From the NCBI GenBank assembly GCA_964408735.1, contig CAYPAX010000093.1, positions 1 to 18,209 of the forward strand: DNA of 18,209 nt, read 5' to 3'. The position numbers and the translations under genes were made by a program. Below are positions 1 to 6,929 of the stretch, in pieces. How positions within the stretch are numbered: the first letter of the stretch is position 1; every line of letters begins with the position of its first letter. Origin of the DNA: UBA7887 sp964408735 (GTDB taxonomy: Bacteria; Pseudomonadota; Alphaproteobacteria; UBA7887). The notes beneath the pieces are model-generated. The model ran no database searches, was not told the origin of the DNA, and saw only the letters and a list, made by a program, of their open reading frames with translations.

Positions 1-99
1 TCATCGTCTGGGAGTGAGAATCAGCAAAGCCACTTAATCAACGGGCTGTTACGCCAGCGGCGCAGGGTGTGGGATTTGCGCTGGTCAAACCGGTTCCCT

Positions 100-1110
100 C
101 TAGCCGTCTTCCTTCGCCAGATCGAGGGCCACGTCGACGATCATGTCCTCCTGGCCGCCGACCATGCGCCGTTTGCCGAGCTCTTCGAGGATGTCGCGGG
201 TGTCGATGGCGTAGGTCTCGGACGCCGTTTCGGCGTGGCGCAGAAAGCTCGAATAGACCCCCGCATAGCCCAGCGACAGGGTCTCGCGATCGACCCGCAC
301 CGGCCGGTCCTGCAGCGGGCGGATAAGCTCCTCCGCGGCATCCATCAGGGTATGCAGGTCGTAGCCGTGCTGCCAACCCATGCGGTCGGCGACGGCGACG
401 AAGACCTCCAGCGGCGTGTTGCCGGCGCCGGCGCCGTGGCCTGCGAGCGAAGCATCGACGCGTGTGGCGCCATGCTCCACCGCGACCACCGAATTGGCGA
501 CCCCGAGCGAAAGATTGTGGTGGGCGTGAATGCCGCGCTGGGTCTTCGGCTTGAGCGCGTCGTTGAAGGCGTTGAAGCGTTCCGCCACCCCCTGCATGGT
601 GAGCGCGCCGGCGGAATCGGTAACGTAGACGCATTGGGCGCCGTAGCTCTCCATCAGCACGGCCTGCTCGGCCAGCGGCCCGGGCTCGTTCATATGAGCC
701 ATCATCAGAAAGCCCGAGACATCCATGCCGATCTCGCGGGCATAGGCGATATGTTGCTTGGCGACGTCGGCCTCGGTGCAATGGGTAGCAACGCGCACGG
801 AGCGCACGCCGGCGTCGTAGGCGCGCTTGAGGTCCTCGACCGTGCCGATGCCGGGGATCAGCAGCGTCGCCAGGGTGGCATGCTGCAGCACCTCGGCGAT
901 GGCCTCGATCCATTCGACATCCGTGTGGGCGGCGAAGCCGTAATTGAAGCTCGAGCCGTTGAGGCCGTCGCCATGGCATATCTCGATGGAATCGATACGC
1001 GCACGATCGAGGGCGATGGCGATGGCGCGCACCGCATCGAGGCCGAACTGATGGCGGATGGCATGCATGCCGTCGCGCAGGGTGACGTCCTGGAGGTATA
1101 GGTCCGGCAT
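100..1110 (-). CDS. dmpG: 4-hydroxy-2-oxovalerate aldolase (HOA aldolase, DmpG/BphI/MhpE family)
   Basis: A cytoplasmic class II, divalent-metal pyruvate aldolase of 336 residues, close to the usual family length of about 340. It cleaves 4-hydroxy-2-oxoacids to pyruvate and an aldehyde. The N-terminal TLRDGMHA motif supplies the expected catalytic Arg12, metal-ligand Asp13 and His16. The HAHHN motif gives the metal histidines His196 and His198. The C-terminal part carries the GYAGVYSSFL region typical of the DmpG communication domain. The start is the ATG two bases after the TGA of the acetaldehyde dehydrogenase, so the two are translationally linked, matching the known DmpG-DmpF complex that channels the aldehyde. 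It is the last gene of the operon seen here. Substrate chain length (acetaldehyde or propanal product) cannot be read from sequence. Family assignment is firm. Confidence 0.95.
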   Translation of the reverse strand: MPDLYLQDVTLRDGMHAIRHQFGLDAVRAIAIALDRARIDSIEICHGDGLNGSSFNYGFAAHTDVEWIEAIAEVLQHATLATLLIPGIGTVEDLKRAYDAGVRSVRVATHCTEADVAKQHIAYAREIGMDVSGFLMMAHMNEPGPLAEQAVLMESYGAQCVYVTDSAGALTMQGVAERFNAFNDALKPKTQRGIHAHHNLSLGVANSVVAVEHGATRVDASLAGHGAGAGNTPLEVFVAVADRMGWQHGYDLHTLMDAAEELIRPLQDRPVRVDRETLSLGYAGVYSSFLRHAETASETYAIDTRDILEELGKRRMVGGQEDMIVDVALDLAKEDG

Positions 1111-1112
1111 GA

Positions 1113-2045
1113 TCAACCCCTGCTCAAGGCGACGTAGCGTTCGGCAGTCTTGAGGGCCGCGGAGGTCATGATATCGAGATTGCCCGCATAGGCCGGCAGA
1201 TAGTCGCCGGCGCCTTCGACCTCGAGAAAGATCGAGGATTTGATGCCGGCGAAGTCGCCATAGCCCGGAATGTGCAGCGGTTTGTTGTCGCCGAAATGCT
1301 CGAACTGCACCTTCTGCTTGAGCCGGTAGCCGGGCACGTATTGCTGCACCTCCGCCACCATCTCGTCGACCGAGCGCTCGATATCCTCGGTCTCGCTGCC
1401 CTGGCTGAGGGTGTAGACGGAATCGCGCATGATCAGCGGCGGCTCGGCCGGGTTGAGCACGATGATGGCCTTGCCGCGGCCGGCACCGCCGACGCGTTCC
1501 AGTCCGGACGCGGTGGTGCGGGTGAACTCGTCGATATTGGCGCGCGTGCCGGGGCCGGCGGACTTGCTGGCGATGGAGGCGACGATCTCGGCATAGGGCA
1601 GGGCTTTCGAGACACGCCCCACCGCATGCACCATGGGGATGGTGGCCTGGCCGCCGCAACTCACCATGTTGAGGTTGGGCTCGGCGAAATGCTCCTCCAT
1701 GTTGACCACGGGTACCACATAGGGCCCGATCGCCGCCGGTGTCAGGTCAACCATGCGCTTGCCGTGTTTGCGGCAGACTTCGGCGTGATAGGCGTGCGCC
1801 TTGGCCGAGGTGGCGTCGAAGACCAGCTCGATGGCCTCGAACTCGGGCATCGCCACGAGGCCGTCGATGCCCTTGTCGGTGGTCGCCACGCCGAGCTTGC
1901 GCGCGCGTGCCAGGCCGTCCGACTCCGGGTCGATGCCGACCATCGCCGCCAGGCGCAGATGCTCGGCGCTGCGCATCACCTTGACCATCAGGTCGGTGCC
2001 GATATTGCCCGATCCGATGATCGCGCAGTCCACGTTTCCGCTCAT
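1113..2045 (-). CDS. dmpF: acetaldehyde dehydrogenase (acetylating), DmpF/BphJ/MhpF family
   Basis: A 310-residue enzyme of the usual family size that oxidises acetaldehyde (or propanal) with NAD+ and CoA to the acyl-CoA. The N-terminal Rossmann motif GSGNIG is at residues 11-16. The catalytic cysteine is Cys130 in NMVSCGGQATIP, the family signature. The dimerisation domain follows, with the GRGKAIIVLNPAEPP and PGYRLKQKVQFEH blocks. The start is the ATG at 2045, preceded by AGGAG that overlaps the TAG stop of the upstream lyase gene, with an 8-base gap. It partners the downstream aldolase: the aldehyde passes through an internal tunnel in characterised homologues. The natural aldehyde substrate is undetermined. 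Confidence 0.95.
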   Translation of the reverse strand: MSGNVDCAIIGSGNIGTDLMVKVMRSAEHLRLAAMVGIDPESDGLARARKLGVATTDKGIDGLVAMPEFEAIELVFDATSAKAHAYHAEVCRKHGKRMVDLTPAAIGPYVVPVVNMEEHFAEPNLNMVSCGGQATIPMVHAVGRVSKALPYAEIVASIASKSAGPGTRANIDEFTRTTASGLERVGGAGRGKAIIVLNPAEPPLIMRDSVYTLSQGSETEDIERSVDEMVAEVQQYVPGYRLKQKVQFEHFGDNKPLHIPGYGDFAGIKSSIFLEVEGAGDYLPAYAGNLDIMTSAALKTAERYVALSRG

Positions 2046-2053
2046 GTCGTCTC

Positions 2054-2971
2054 CTAATCCTCTGCGCCGGGCAGGGGGCCCAGGTGCTTCGCCCAATGGG
2101 CCATGACCTCGAGCCCGAAATCCGTGACCGGCAGGGTCGGCTGGCGCGCCGCACCATTGCCCAAGCCCAGCCTTTGGGCAAGCAGGGCTTTGCCGTAGGC
2201 GATGAAGTTCTCCACCGAACTCATCATAAACACGATCAGCGGCAGCAGTTCGCGGTGGATGCGCTCGGCTTCGGCCAAGTCCTCGGGACCACCGCGTTTC
2301 ATCAGCTCGTAGATGCGCACTTGCGGATCGAACAGGTCGGGCGCCGGGATCATGCCGACGGCGCCGGCGCGCAGAGTGTCGGGCAGCTGGATGCCGGCAT
2401 AGCCGCCGAAAACGTCGAAGGCGCTGTCCGTATCGTCGAGCAACTGGCGGACATAGGTGGCCGGGCCTTCGCCCTTGAGCAGGCAGACATTGGGGTGCTG
2501 GCGGTTGAGCTCCTTGAGCGCCCCATTGGACAGGCTGGTCGCCATCAGTCCCGGCGCATTCTGGATCGCCAGCGGCACCTCCGCGCTGTCGGCAACGCGG
2601 CCGAAGAAGCGCACATACTCGCTTTCGGGAACCCCTGCCACGGCTGGGGGCTGCAGGATCGCCCAGTTCGCACCCGCTGCCACGGCCGCTTTCACGAATT
2701 CGATTTGGCCAGGAACGCTGCCTTCGCCGACGGTCACGGCATAGGGCACGCGCCCGGCAATGTCCTCGCCCACCCAGTCGATGACCTGGCGGCGCTCGGT
2801 GACGTCGAGCTTGCCGACCTCGGTGGCGAGCCCCATCACCGCAACACCATGAGCGCCGCCGGCGATGCAGGCCTCGACCTGGCGGCGCATGGCAGCCCTG
2901 TCGAGGCGGCCGTCGTCGTCGAAGAAGCTGTAGAGGATCGGATAGATGCCGTGGAAGTCCGTATGTGCCAT
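2054..2971 (-). CDS. dihydrodipicolinate synthase (DapA) superfamily lyase/dehydratase, substrate unknown
   Basis: A 305-residue class I (Schiff-base) TIM-barrel lyase of the DapA/N-acetylneuraminate lyase superfamily. Lys166 in CLLKGEGP is the expected Schiff-base lysine. Two hallmark sites differ from true DapA. The barrel strand that normally carries the catalytic Tyr (YNVP) reads IQNAP, putting Gln137 at that position. The GTTGE motif reads GLATE (residues 47-51), removing the two threonines of the proton relay. It is therefore unlikely to make dihydrodipicolinate; an aldolase or dehydratase acting on a 2-oxoacid is more likely. A GAGGAAC ribosome-binding site lies just upstream of the ATG, 11 bases after the SDR stop. 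Its place between the SDR and the aldehyde dehydrogenase/aldolase pair suggests it feeds or replaces a step before HOA cleavage (inference). Confidence 0.85.
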   Translation of the reverse strand: MAHTDFHGIYPILYSFFDDDGRLDRAAMRRQVEACIAGGAHGVAVMGLATEVGKLDVTERRQVIDWVGEDIAGRVPYAVTVGEGSVPGQIEFVKAAVAAGANWAILQPPAVAGVPESEYVRFFGRVADSAEVPLAIQNAPGLMATSLSNGALKELNRQHPNVCLLKGEGPATYVRQLLDDTDSAFDVFGGYAGIQLPDTLRAGAVGMIPAPDLFDPQVRIYELMKRGGPEDLAEAERIHRELLPLIVFMMSSVENFIAYGKALLAQRLGLGNGAARQPTLPVTDFGLEVMAHWAKHLGPLPGAED

Positions 2972-2982
2972 CGTCTTGTTCC

Positions 2983-3708
2983 TCAATAGGTCGCGCGGCC
3001 GCCCGAGATGTCGTAGACGGCGCCGGTGCTGAAGCTGCAATCCTCCGACGATAGCCAGGCAATCAACGCCGCCACCTCCTCGGGCTGGCCCACCCGCCCC
3101 ATGGGAATTTTCGAGATCAGGTAGTCGTTCTGCTCTGGCGTATTCTGCTTGAGGATAGCCGTCTCGATCACCGCCGGCGCGATGCAGTTGGCGATCACGC
3201 CCGTGCCCACGCATTCCTTGCCGAGGGATTTAGTGAAGCCGATCACGCCCGCCTTGGCGGCGCTGTAATGGGCGGCCAGCGGATTGCCTTCCTTGCCGGC
3301 GATGGAAGCGATGTTGACGATGCGCCCGTAACCGCCCTCGATCATCCGCGGCACCACCGCGCGGCAGCAGAGGAAGGTGCCAGTGAGGTCGATGTCCACG
3401 ACGCGCCGCCAGTCCTCGATCTCCATCTCCCAGACCTTCGCATTGGTGCCGCCGATGCCGGCGCTGTTGACGAGAATATCGACTTTTCCGCTGGCGGCGG
3501 CGGCGCGATCGACCGAGGCCGGGTCGCTGACATCCACCACGGCCGTGGCGAAGCCTTCCTTCTCGGCCGTGGCCAGCGCCGCCTCGTCGCGGTCCCACAA
3601 CACGACAGTGGCGCCGGATGCCTTCATGCGCTGGGCGGTGGCATAGCCGAGGCCGACGGCGCCGCCGGTAATCACGGCGACGCGGCCGGCGAGATCGATA
3701 GCGTTCAT
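2983..3708 (-). CDS. SDR-family NAD(P)-dependent oxidoreductase
   Basis: A 241-residue classical short-chain dehydrogenase/reductase, normal for the family. It shows the cofactor motif TGGAVGLG (residues 14-21), Asp39 at the end of beta-2 (which favours NAD(H)), an Asp-Val pair at 59-60, NSAG at 81-84, catalytic Ser135, and Tyr148/Lys152 in YSAAK. The position that is usually the tetrad Asn (DxNLTG) is Asp107 in DIDLTG, a modest oddity. It probably oxidises a secondary alcohol or reduces a ketone on a hydroxyacid or cyclic diol intermediate; the substrate cannot be told from sequence. The start is the ATG at 3708 preceded by GAGAGGAA at good spacing. It is the first gene of the four-gene minus-strand operon. 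Confidence 0.92.
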   Translation of the reverse strand: MNAIDLAGRVAVITGGAVGLGYATAQRMKASGATVVLWDRDEAALATAEKEGFATAVVDVSDPASVDRAAAASGKVDILVNSAGIGGTNAKVWEMEIEDWRRVVDIDLTGTFLCCRAVVPRMIEGGYGRIVNIASIAGKEGNPLAAHYSAAKAGVIGFTKSLGKECVGTGVIANCIAPAVIETAILKQNTPEQNDYLISKIPMGRVGQPEEVAALIAWLSSEDCSFSTGAVYDISGGRATY

Positions 3709-4113
3709 GGTCGATGTTCCTCTCTGGATCGCTGCTGAGGCTTATAGACCACGGGCCGAGCGCCGGAAATCGCTATTGCGGGCAGGGCTAAGCATCAGCG
3801 GGCGCGGCGGGCATCACAGCTGTGGCAGCGGCCAGCGATTCCGACATTTAACCCAGTATTATTATAGGGTGTTACTGGCAGCAGAAGCGCGCAGATGGTT
3901 GCTAAAAGCTTGCTATTCGTCTCGCTGCCACGCTTTGAAGGTGATAAATAACCAATTTGTTTCATCGGACTTTACAAAGCCCCGCTAAGGCATAGTTTAG
4001 TTGGCGTCGTGAGGCTAACGGCGCTCATACCAGTCGGCCCGCAGCCGTATCAATGAGATGCCCATCGCGATGCGGCAGCGCCGCGACAGTGAGGCAAGAA
4101 TGGGAGAGATTTG
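3709..4113. promoter_or_regulatory. divergent intergenic control region between catabolic operon and chemoreceptor
   Basis: A 405-base non-coding stretch separates the divergent starts of the SDR operon and the chemoreceptor gene. The part from about 3845 to 4010 is clearly richer in A and T than the rest of the window. It contains a consensus TATAAT on the minus strand (separate entry) and an imperfect palindrome GGTGATAAATAACC at 3940-3953 that could be a second protein-binding site. The chemoreceptor side ends in a GGGAGAG ribosome-binding site. I see no convincing sigma-70, sigma-54 or flagellar-type promoter for the chemoreceptor, no terminator, and no plausible small gene. Confidence 0.6.
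3853..3878 (-). promoter_or_regulatory. candidate promoter -10 element inside an inverted repeat (operator)
   Basis: The minus strand reads TATAAT at 3866-3861, a perfect -10 hexamer upstream of the SDR operon. It lies between the arms CCAGTA (3853-3858) and TACTGG (3873-3878), a perfect 6-base inverted repeat with a 14-base spacer. The -35 region at about 3884-3889 (CGCTTC on the minus strand) is poor, which suits an activated or repressed promoter. Transcription would start near 3854, leaving a leader of about 145 bases before the SDR start. The cognate regulator is not encoded in the window. Confidence 0.45.
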
Positions 4114-6834
4114 ATGTCCGTCATCCAAGTGGCCCGGACTCTGGCGAACTCGGCCCAGCCAGCACAAGGCGCAATAGGAGGCGTGTTCTCGAACATTGGT
4201 CTGAAGGGCAAGATCTTCGCCGGTACCGTGGCGCCGCTGGCGCTGCTGGTGGTGCTGGGCGTGGTGACCATGACGAGTGTCGCTAGCATCGTCGAGACCA
4301 ACCGGTGGGTCGAGCACACGCACAATGTCCTTTCGGATGCTGATGGCATCGTCGCCACCGCGGTCGACATGGAGACCGGCATGCGCGGCTATCTGCTTGC
4401 CGGTAAGGAAGATTTCCTCGCGCCATACGAAAGCGGCGAGGCACAGACCTATGCCGGCATCAGCGCGCTGCAGGAGACTGTCAGCGACAACCCGGGCCAG
4501 GTCGAGCGCCTGGCGGAAGTCGAGCGCATCCTGCGCGAATGGCAGGAAAAGGTGATCGAGCCGACCATTGCCTTGCGTGCCGAGATCGGCGACGCGGAGA
4601 CCATGAACGACATGGCCGCCCTCGTCGGCGAGGCGCGCGGAAAAGTCTATTTCGACGCTTTCCGCGAGCAGATCGCCACCTTTATCGGACGCGAGGCAAC
4701 GCTTCTCGAGCAGCGCCGTGCCGAATTCGCCAGCGCCCAGAAAGGTGTCGGCGAGGCCCTCGCAGCCATTCAGCAGAGCGCCGGCTGGGTCGACCATACC
4801 TATGAGGTGCTGGCCGCCTCCGCGCGCATCGTCGCAGCGGCGGTCGACATGGAGACCGGCATGCGCGGCTTTCTGCTGGCTGGCGAGAACGATTTCCTCG
4901 AACCCTACAATGCCGGCAAGGAAGCGATCTTCAATGAGTTGGCGGCGCTCAAGCAGACGGTCTCCGACAATCCGCCGCAAGTGGCGCGCCTGGAGGAAGC
5001 GGAGGCCACGATCGGCGAGTGGATGGAACTCGTGGCAGAGCCCGCGATTATGCTCAGGCGGCGTGTCGAGACCGGCTCGGCGAGCCTGCAGGATGTCGAT
5101 GCCTACGTATCGCGCAAGGCCGGCAAGACCTACTTCGACGGCTTCCGGACGATCATGACCGAGTTCAGCGGCATCGAGGCCGACTTGATCGGCCAGCGCC
5201 AAGCCGACGCGGATGCTGCCGAGGCCAAGGCCCAATCGCTGATCGCGGTTATGGAGGAGAACGAACGCTGGGTTACCCACACCTATGGGGTGATCGAGCA
5301 AGCCAATAGCATCCTTTCCGCCGCGGTTGACATGGAGACAGGCATGCGCGGCTATCTGCTGGCCGGCAAGGAGGACTTTCTCGCGCCTTACAATTCAGGG
5401 AAGGGGCAATTTCTCAGCCTGGTCGACGGTCTGCAGGAGACGGTTAGCGATAACGCCGAGCAGGTCGCGCTTCTCGACGAGGTGCGAGGCACCATCGCCT
5501 CGTGGCAAACCGACGTGACCGAGCCGACGATTGCCCTGCGCCGCAAGATCGGCTCCGCCAAGACCATGGACGACATGGCCGATCTGATCGGCGAAGCGCG
5601 CGGCAAGCAGTACTTCGATACCTTCCGTGGTCTGATGGCGGAGTTTCGCGCCGAAGAGCAAGGCCTGATGGCGAGCCGTCAGGAGGCCAACAGCGAAAAC
5701 GTAAGCTGGACCCAGGCGGCCATCTGGATCTGCATGCTCGGTGGCCTCGCTTTCGGGGCTTTTCTTGCCTGGCTCGTCGGCAACGGCATCGCCCGTCCGG
5801 TCATCGGCATGACCGGGGCAATGAACAAGCTTGCCGGCGGCGATAAGACCGTCGTGGTTCCTGGCGCCGGCCGCAGCGACGAGATCGGCGAGATGGCCGC
5901 TGCCGTCGACGTGTTCAAGGCCAACATGATCGAGGCCGAAAGGCTTGCCGAGGTTCAACGGGGCGAGCAGGAAGAGCGCGAGCGCCGCGCGCGTTCCGTC
6001 GACGAGCTTACGCAAAACTTCGACGGCAAGATCGGCGGTATCCTGGACACCGTGTCCGGTGCTGCCGGTGCCTTGGAGCAGACGGCAACATCAATGTCGT
6101 CAACGGCCGAGGAAACAAGCCAGCAGGCGGTCTCGGCATCGGCTGCCTCCGAGGAGGCCTCGGTCAATGTGCAGACCGTCGCGGCCGCTGCCGAACAGCT
6201 GTCGAATTCCATCGTCGAAATCGGCCAGCAAGTGGGCAAATCGACCAATATTGCCAGGACAGCGGTAACCGAGGCCCAGCGCACCCACGATACCGTTCAG
6301 GGGCTGGTCGATGCTGCCAAGCAGATCGGCGAGGTGGTCTCGCTGATCACCGCGATTGCCGAGCAGACCAACCTGCTGGCCCTCAACGCCACCATCGAGG
6401 CGGCACGTGCGGGCGATGCGGGCAAGGGCTTCGCGGTGGTCGCCTCCGAGGTCAAGAACCTGGCCAACCAGACGGCCAGGGCGACCGAGGAGATCGGTGG
6501 CCAGATCGGCACCGTACAGGCGGCGACCGAGGACGCGGCCGCGGCGATCGAGGGCATTGGCAAGACCATCGGCGAGATAAATGAGATCGCCGCTTCGATC
6601 GCCGCCGCTGTCGAGGAGCAACAAGCTTCGACGAGCGAGATCGCCCGCAATGTGGAGCAGGCGGCCGCGGGCACCTCCGAGGTCTCCGCCAATATAGTCA
6701 ATGTCGAGCAGGCGGCCGGCGAGACCGGCAGTGCGGCGAGCCAGGTGCTTGGCGCCTCGCAGGACCTCGCCAAGCAGTCGGATGACCTCAAGACGGTCGT
6801 GGACAAGTTCCTCGCCGATGTCCGCGCCGTCTGA
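4114..6834 (+). CDS. methyl-accepting chemotaxis protein with three tandem CHASE3-type sensor domains
   Basis: A 906-residue inner-membrane chemoreceptor, longer than the typical 550. Order: TM1 (about 33-54); a periplasmic region of about 480 residues made of three repeats, each carrying the CHASE3 signature VDMETGMRG(Y/F)LLAG (Asp at 85, 245 and 406); TM2 (about 535-557); HAMP (about 558-610, with IARPVIGMTGAMNKLAGGD); and the MCP signalling hairpin. The hairpin tip, EQTNLLALNATIEAARAG, begins at residue 750, followed by GKGFAVVASEV. Glutamine/glutamate-rich stretches on both sides could hold methylation sites. There is no C-terminal NWETF-like CheR tether. The ATG at 4114 is chosen because GGGAGAG lies six to seven bases upstream; the TTG just before it is less likely. 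A strong terminator follows, so it is monocistronic. It is divergent from the catabolic operon. The ligand is unknown. Confidence 0.95.
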   Translation: MSVIQVARTLANSAQPAQGAIGGVFSNIGLKGKIFAGTVAPLALLVVLGVVTMTSVASIVETNRWVEHTHNVLSDADGIVATAVDMETGMRGYLLAGKEDFLAPYESGEAQTYAGISALQETVSDNPGQVERLAEVERILREWQEKVIEPTIALRAEIGDAETMNDMAALVGEARGKVYFDAFREQIATFIGREATLLEQRRAEFASAQKGVGEALAAIQQSAGWVDHTYEVLAASARIVAAAVDMETGMRGFLLAGENDFLEPYNAGKEAIFNELAALKQTVSDNPPQVARLEEAEATIGEWMELVAEPAIMLRRRVETGSASLQDVDAYVSRKAGKTYFDGFRTIMTEFSGIEADLIGQRQADADAAEAKAQSLIAVMEENERWVTHTYGVIEQANSILSAAVDMETGMRGYLLAGKEDFLAPYNSGKGQFLSLVDGLQETVSDNAEQVALLDEVRGTIASWQTDVTEPTIALRRKIGSAKTMDDMADLIGEARGKQYFDTFRGLMAEFRAEEQGLMASRQEANSENVSWTQAAIWICMLGGLAFGAFLAWLVGNGIARPVIGMTGAMNKLAGGDKTVVVPGAGRSDEIGEMAAAVDVFKANMIEAERLAEVQRGEQEERERRARSVDELTQNFDGKIGGILDTVSGAAGALEQTATSMSSTAEETSQQAVSASAASEEASVNVQTVAAAAEQLSNSIVEIGQQVGKSTNIARTAVTEAQRTHDTVQGLVDAAKQIGEVVSLITAIAEQTNLLALNATIEAARAGDAGKGFAVVASEVKNLANQTARATEEIGGQIGTVQAATEDAAAAIEGIGKTIGEINEIAASIAAAVEEQQASTSEIARNVEQAAAGTSEVSANIVNVEQAAGETGSAASQVLGASQDLAKQSDDLKTVVDKFLADVRAV
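4294..4773 (+). repeat. CHASE3-type coding repeat, copy 1
   Basis: First of three in-frame coding repeats (residues 61-220 of the chemoreceptor). It opens with ETNRWVEHTHNVL, contains VDMETGMRGYLLAGKEDF, then SDNPGQVERL, and ends in GEARGKVYFDAFRE and a glutamine/arginine-rich helix. It is 480 bases long, identical in length to copy 2. Confidence 0.85.
4774..5256 (+). repeat. CHASE3-type coding repeat, copy 2
   Basis: Second in-frame repeat (residues 221-381), one codon longer than copy 1. The core at 4845-4871 is the same DNA as copy 1 over the METGMRG stretch. The C-terminal half diverges: it reads LQDVDAYVSRKAGKTYFDGF where copies 1 and 3 have a TMxDMAxLxGEARGK pattern. Confidence 0.85.
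5257..5703 (+). repeat. CHASE3-type coding repeat, copy 3
   Basis: Third in-frame repeat (residues 382 to about 530), from ENERWVTHTYGVI to the start of TM2. It contains VDMETGMRGYLLAGKEDF, SDNAEQVALL and GEARGKQYFDTFRG. It is closer to copy 1 than to its neighbour copy 2. Confidence 0.85.
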
Positions 6835-6854
6835 GGCGATCGCACCGAGCATGG

Positions 6855-6880
6855 GGGGTGCCTTCGGGTGCCCCTTTTTT
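6855..6880 (+). terminator. Rho-independent terminator of the chemoreceptor gene
   Basis: About 20 bases after the stop codon the DNA can fold into an 8-bp stem. It has four G-C pairs, two G-U wobbles, then two C-G pairs closing a UUCG tetraloop. Six T residues (6875-6880) follow directly. This is a textbook intrinsic terminator with the extra-stable C(UUCG)G loop. Confidence 0.88.
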
Positions 6881-6929
6881 GCCTGCGAACGCCTTGCTGT
6901 CGCGGAAAGCCAAGTGATATGCCTGCGGT

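Noticed and set aside
54..84. CCAGCG/CGCTGG inverted repeat after the aldolase stop as a terminator
   Set aside because: The stem is only six base pairs with a 19-base loop and has no T tract on the minus strand.
67..1101. Long plus-strand open frame opposite the aldolase gene
   Set aside because: It is the antisense shadow of a well-supported gene in GC-rich DNA; the translation has no recognisable motifs and no ribosome-binding site.
3876..3902. TGGC...TTGC as a sigma-54 promoter
   Set aside because: The two elements are 24 bases apart instead of the required 12 between the GG and GC pairs.
3707..3988. Possible small plus-strand gene in the divergent control region
   Set aside because: The translation resembles no family, codon use is unlike the neighbours, there is no ribosome-binding site, and it overlaps the promoter-like elements.
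4111..4113. TTG as the chemoreceptor start
   Set aside because: The next codon is ATG with better spacing to GGGAGAG; the TTG would add only one residue.
4294..5703. Regular repeats as a CRISPR-like or mobile array
   Set aside because: The repeats are in-frame, about 480 bases long and encode a protein domain; there are no spacers.
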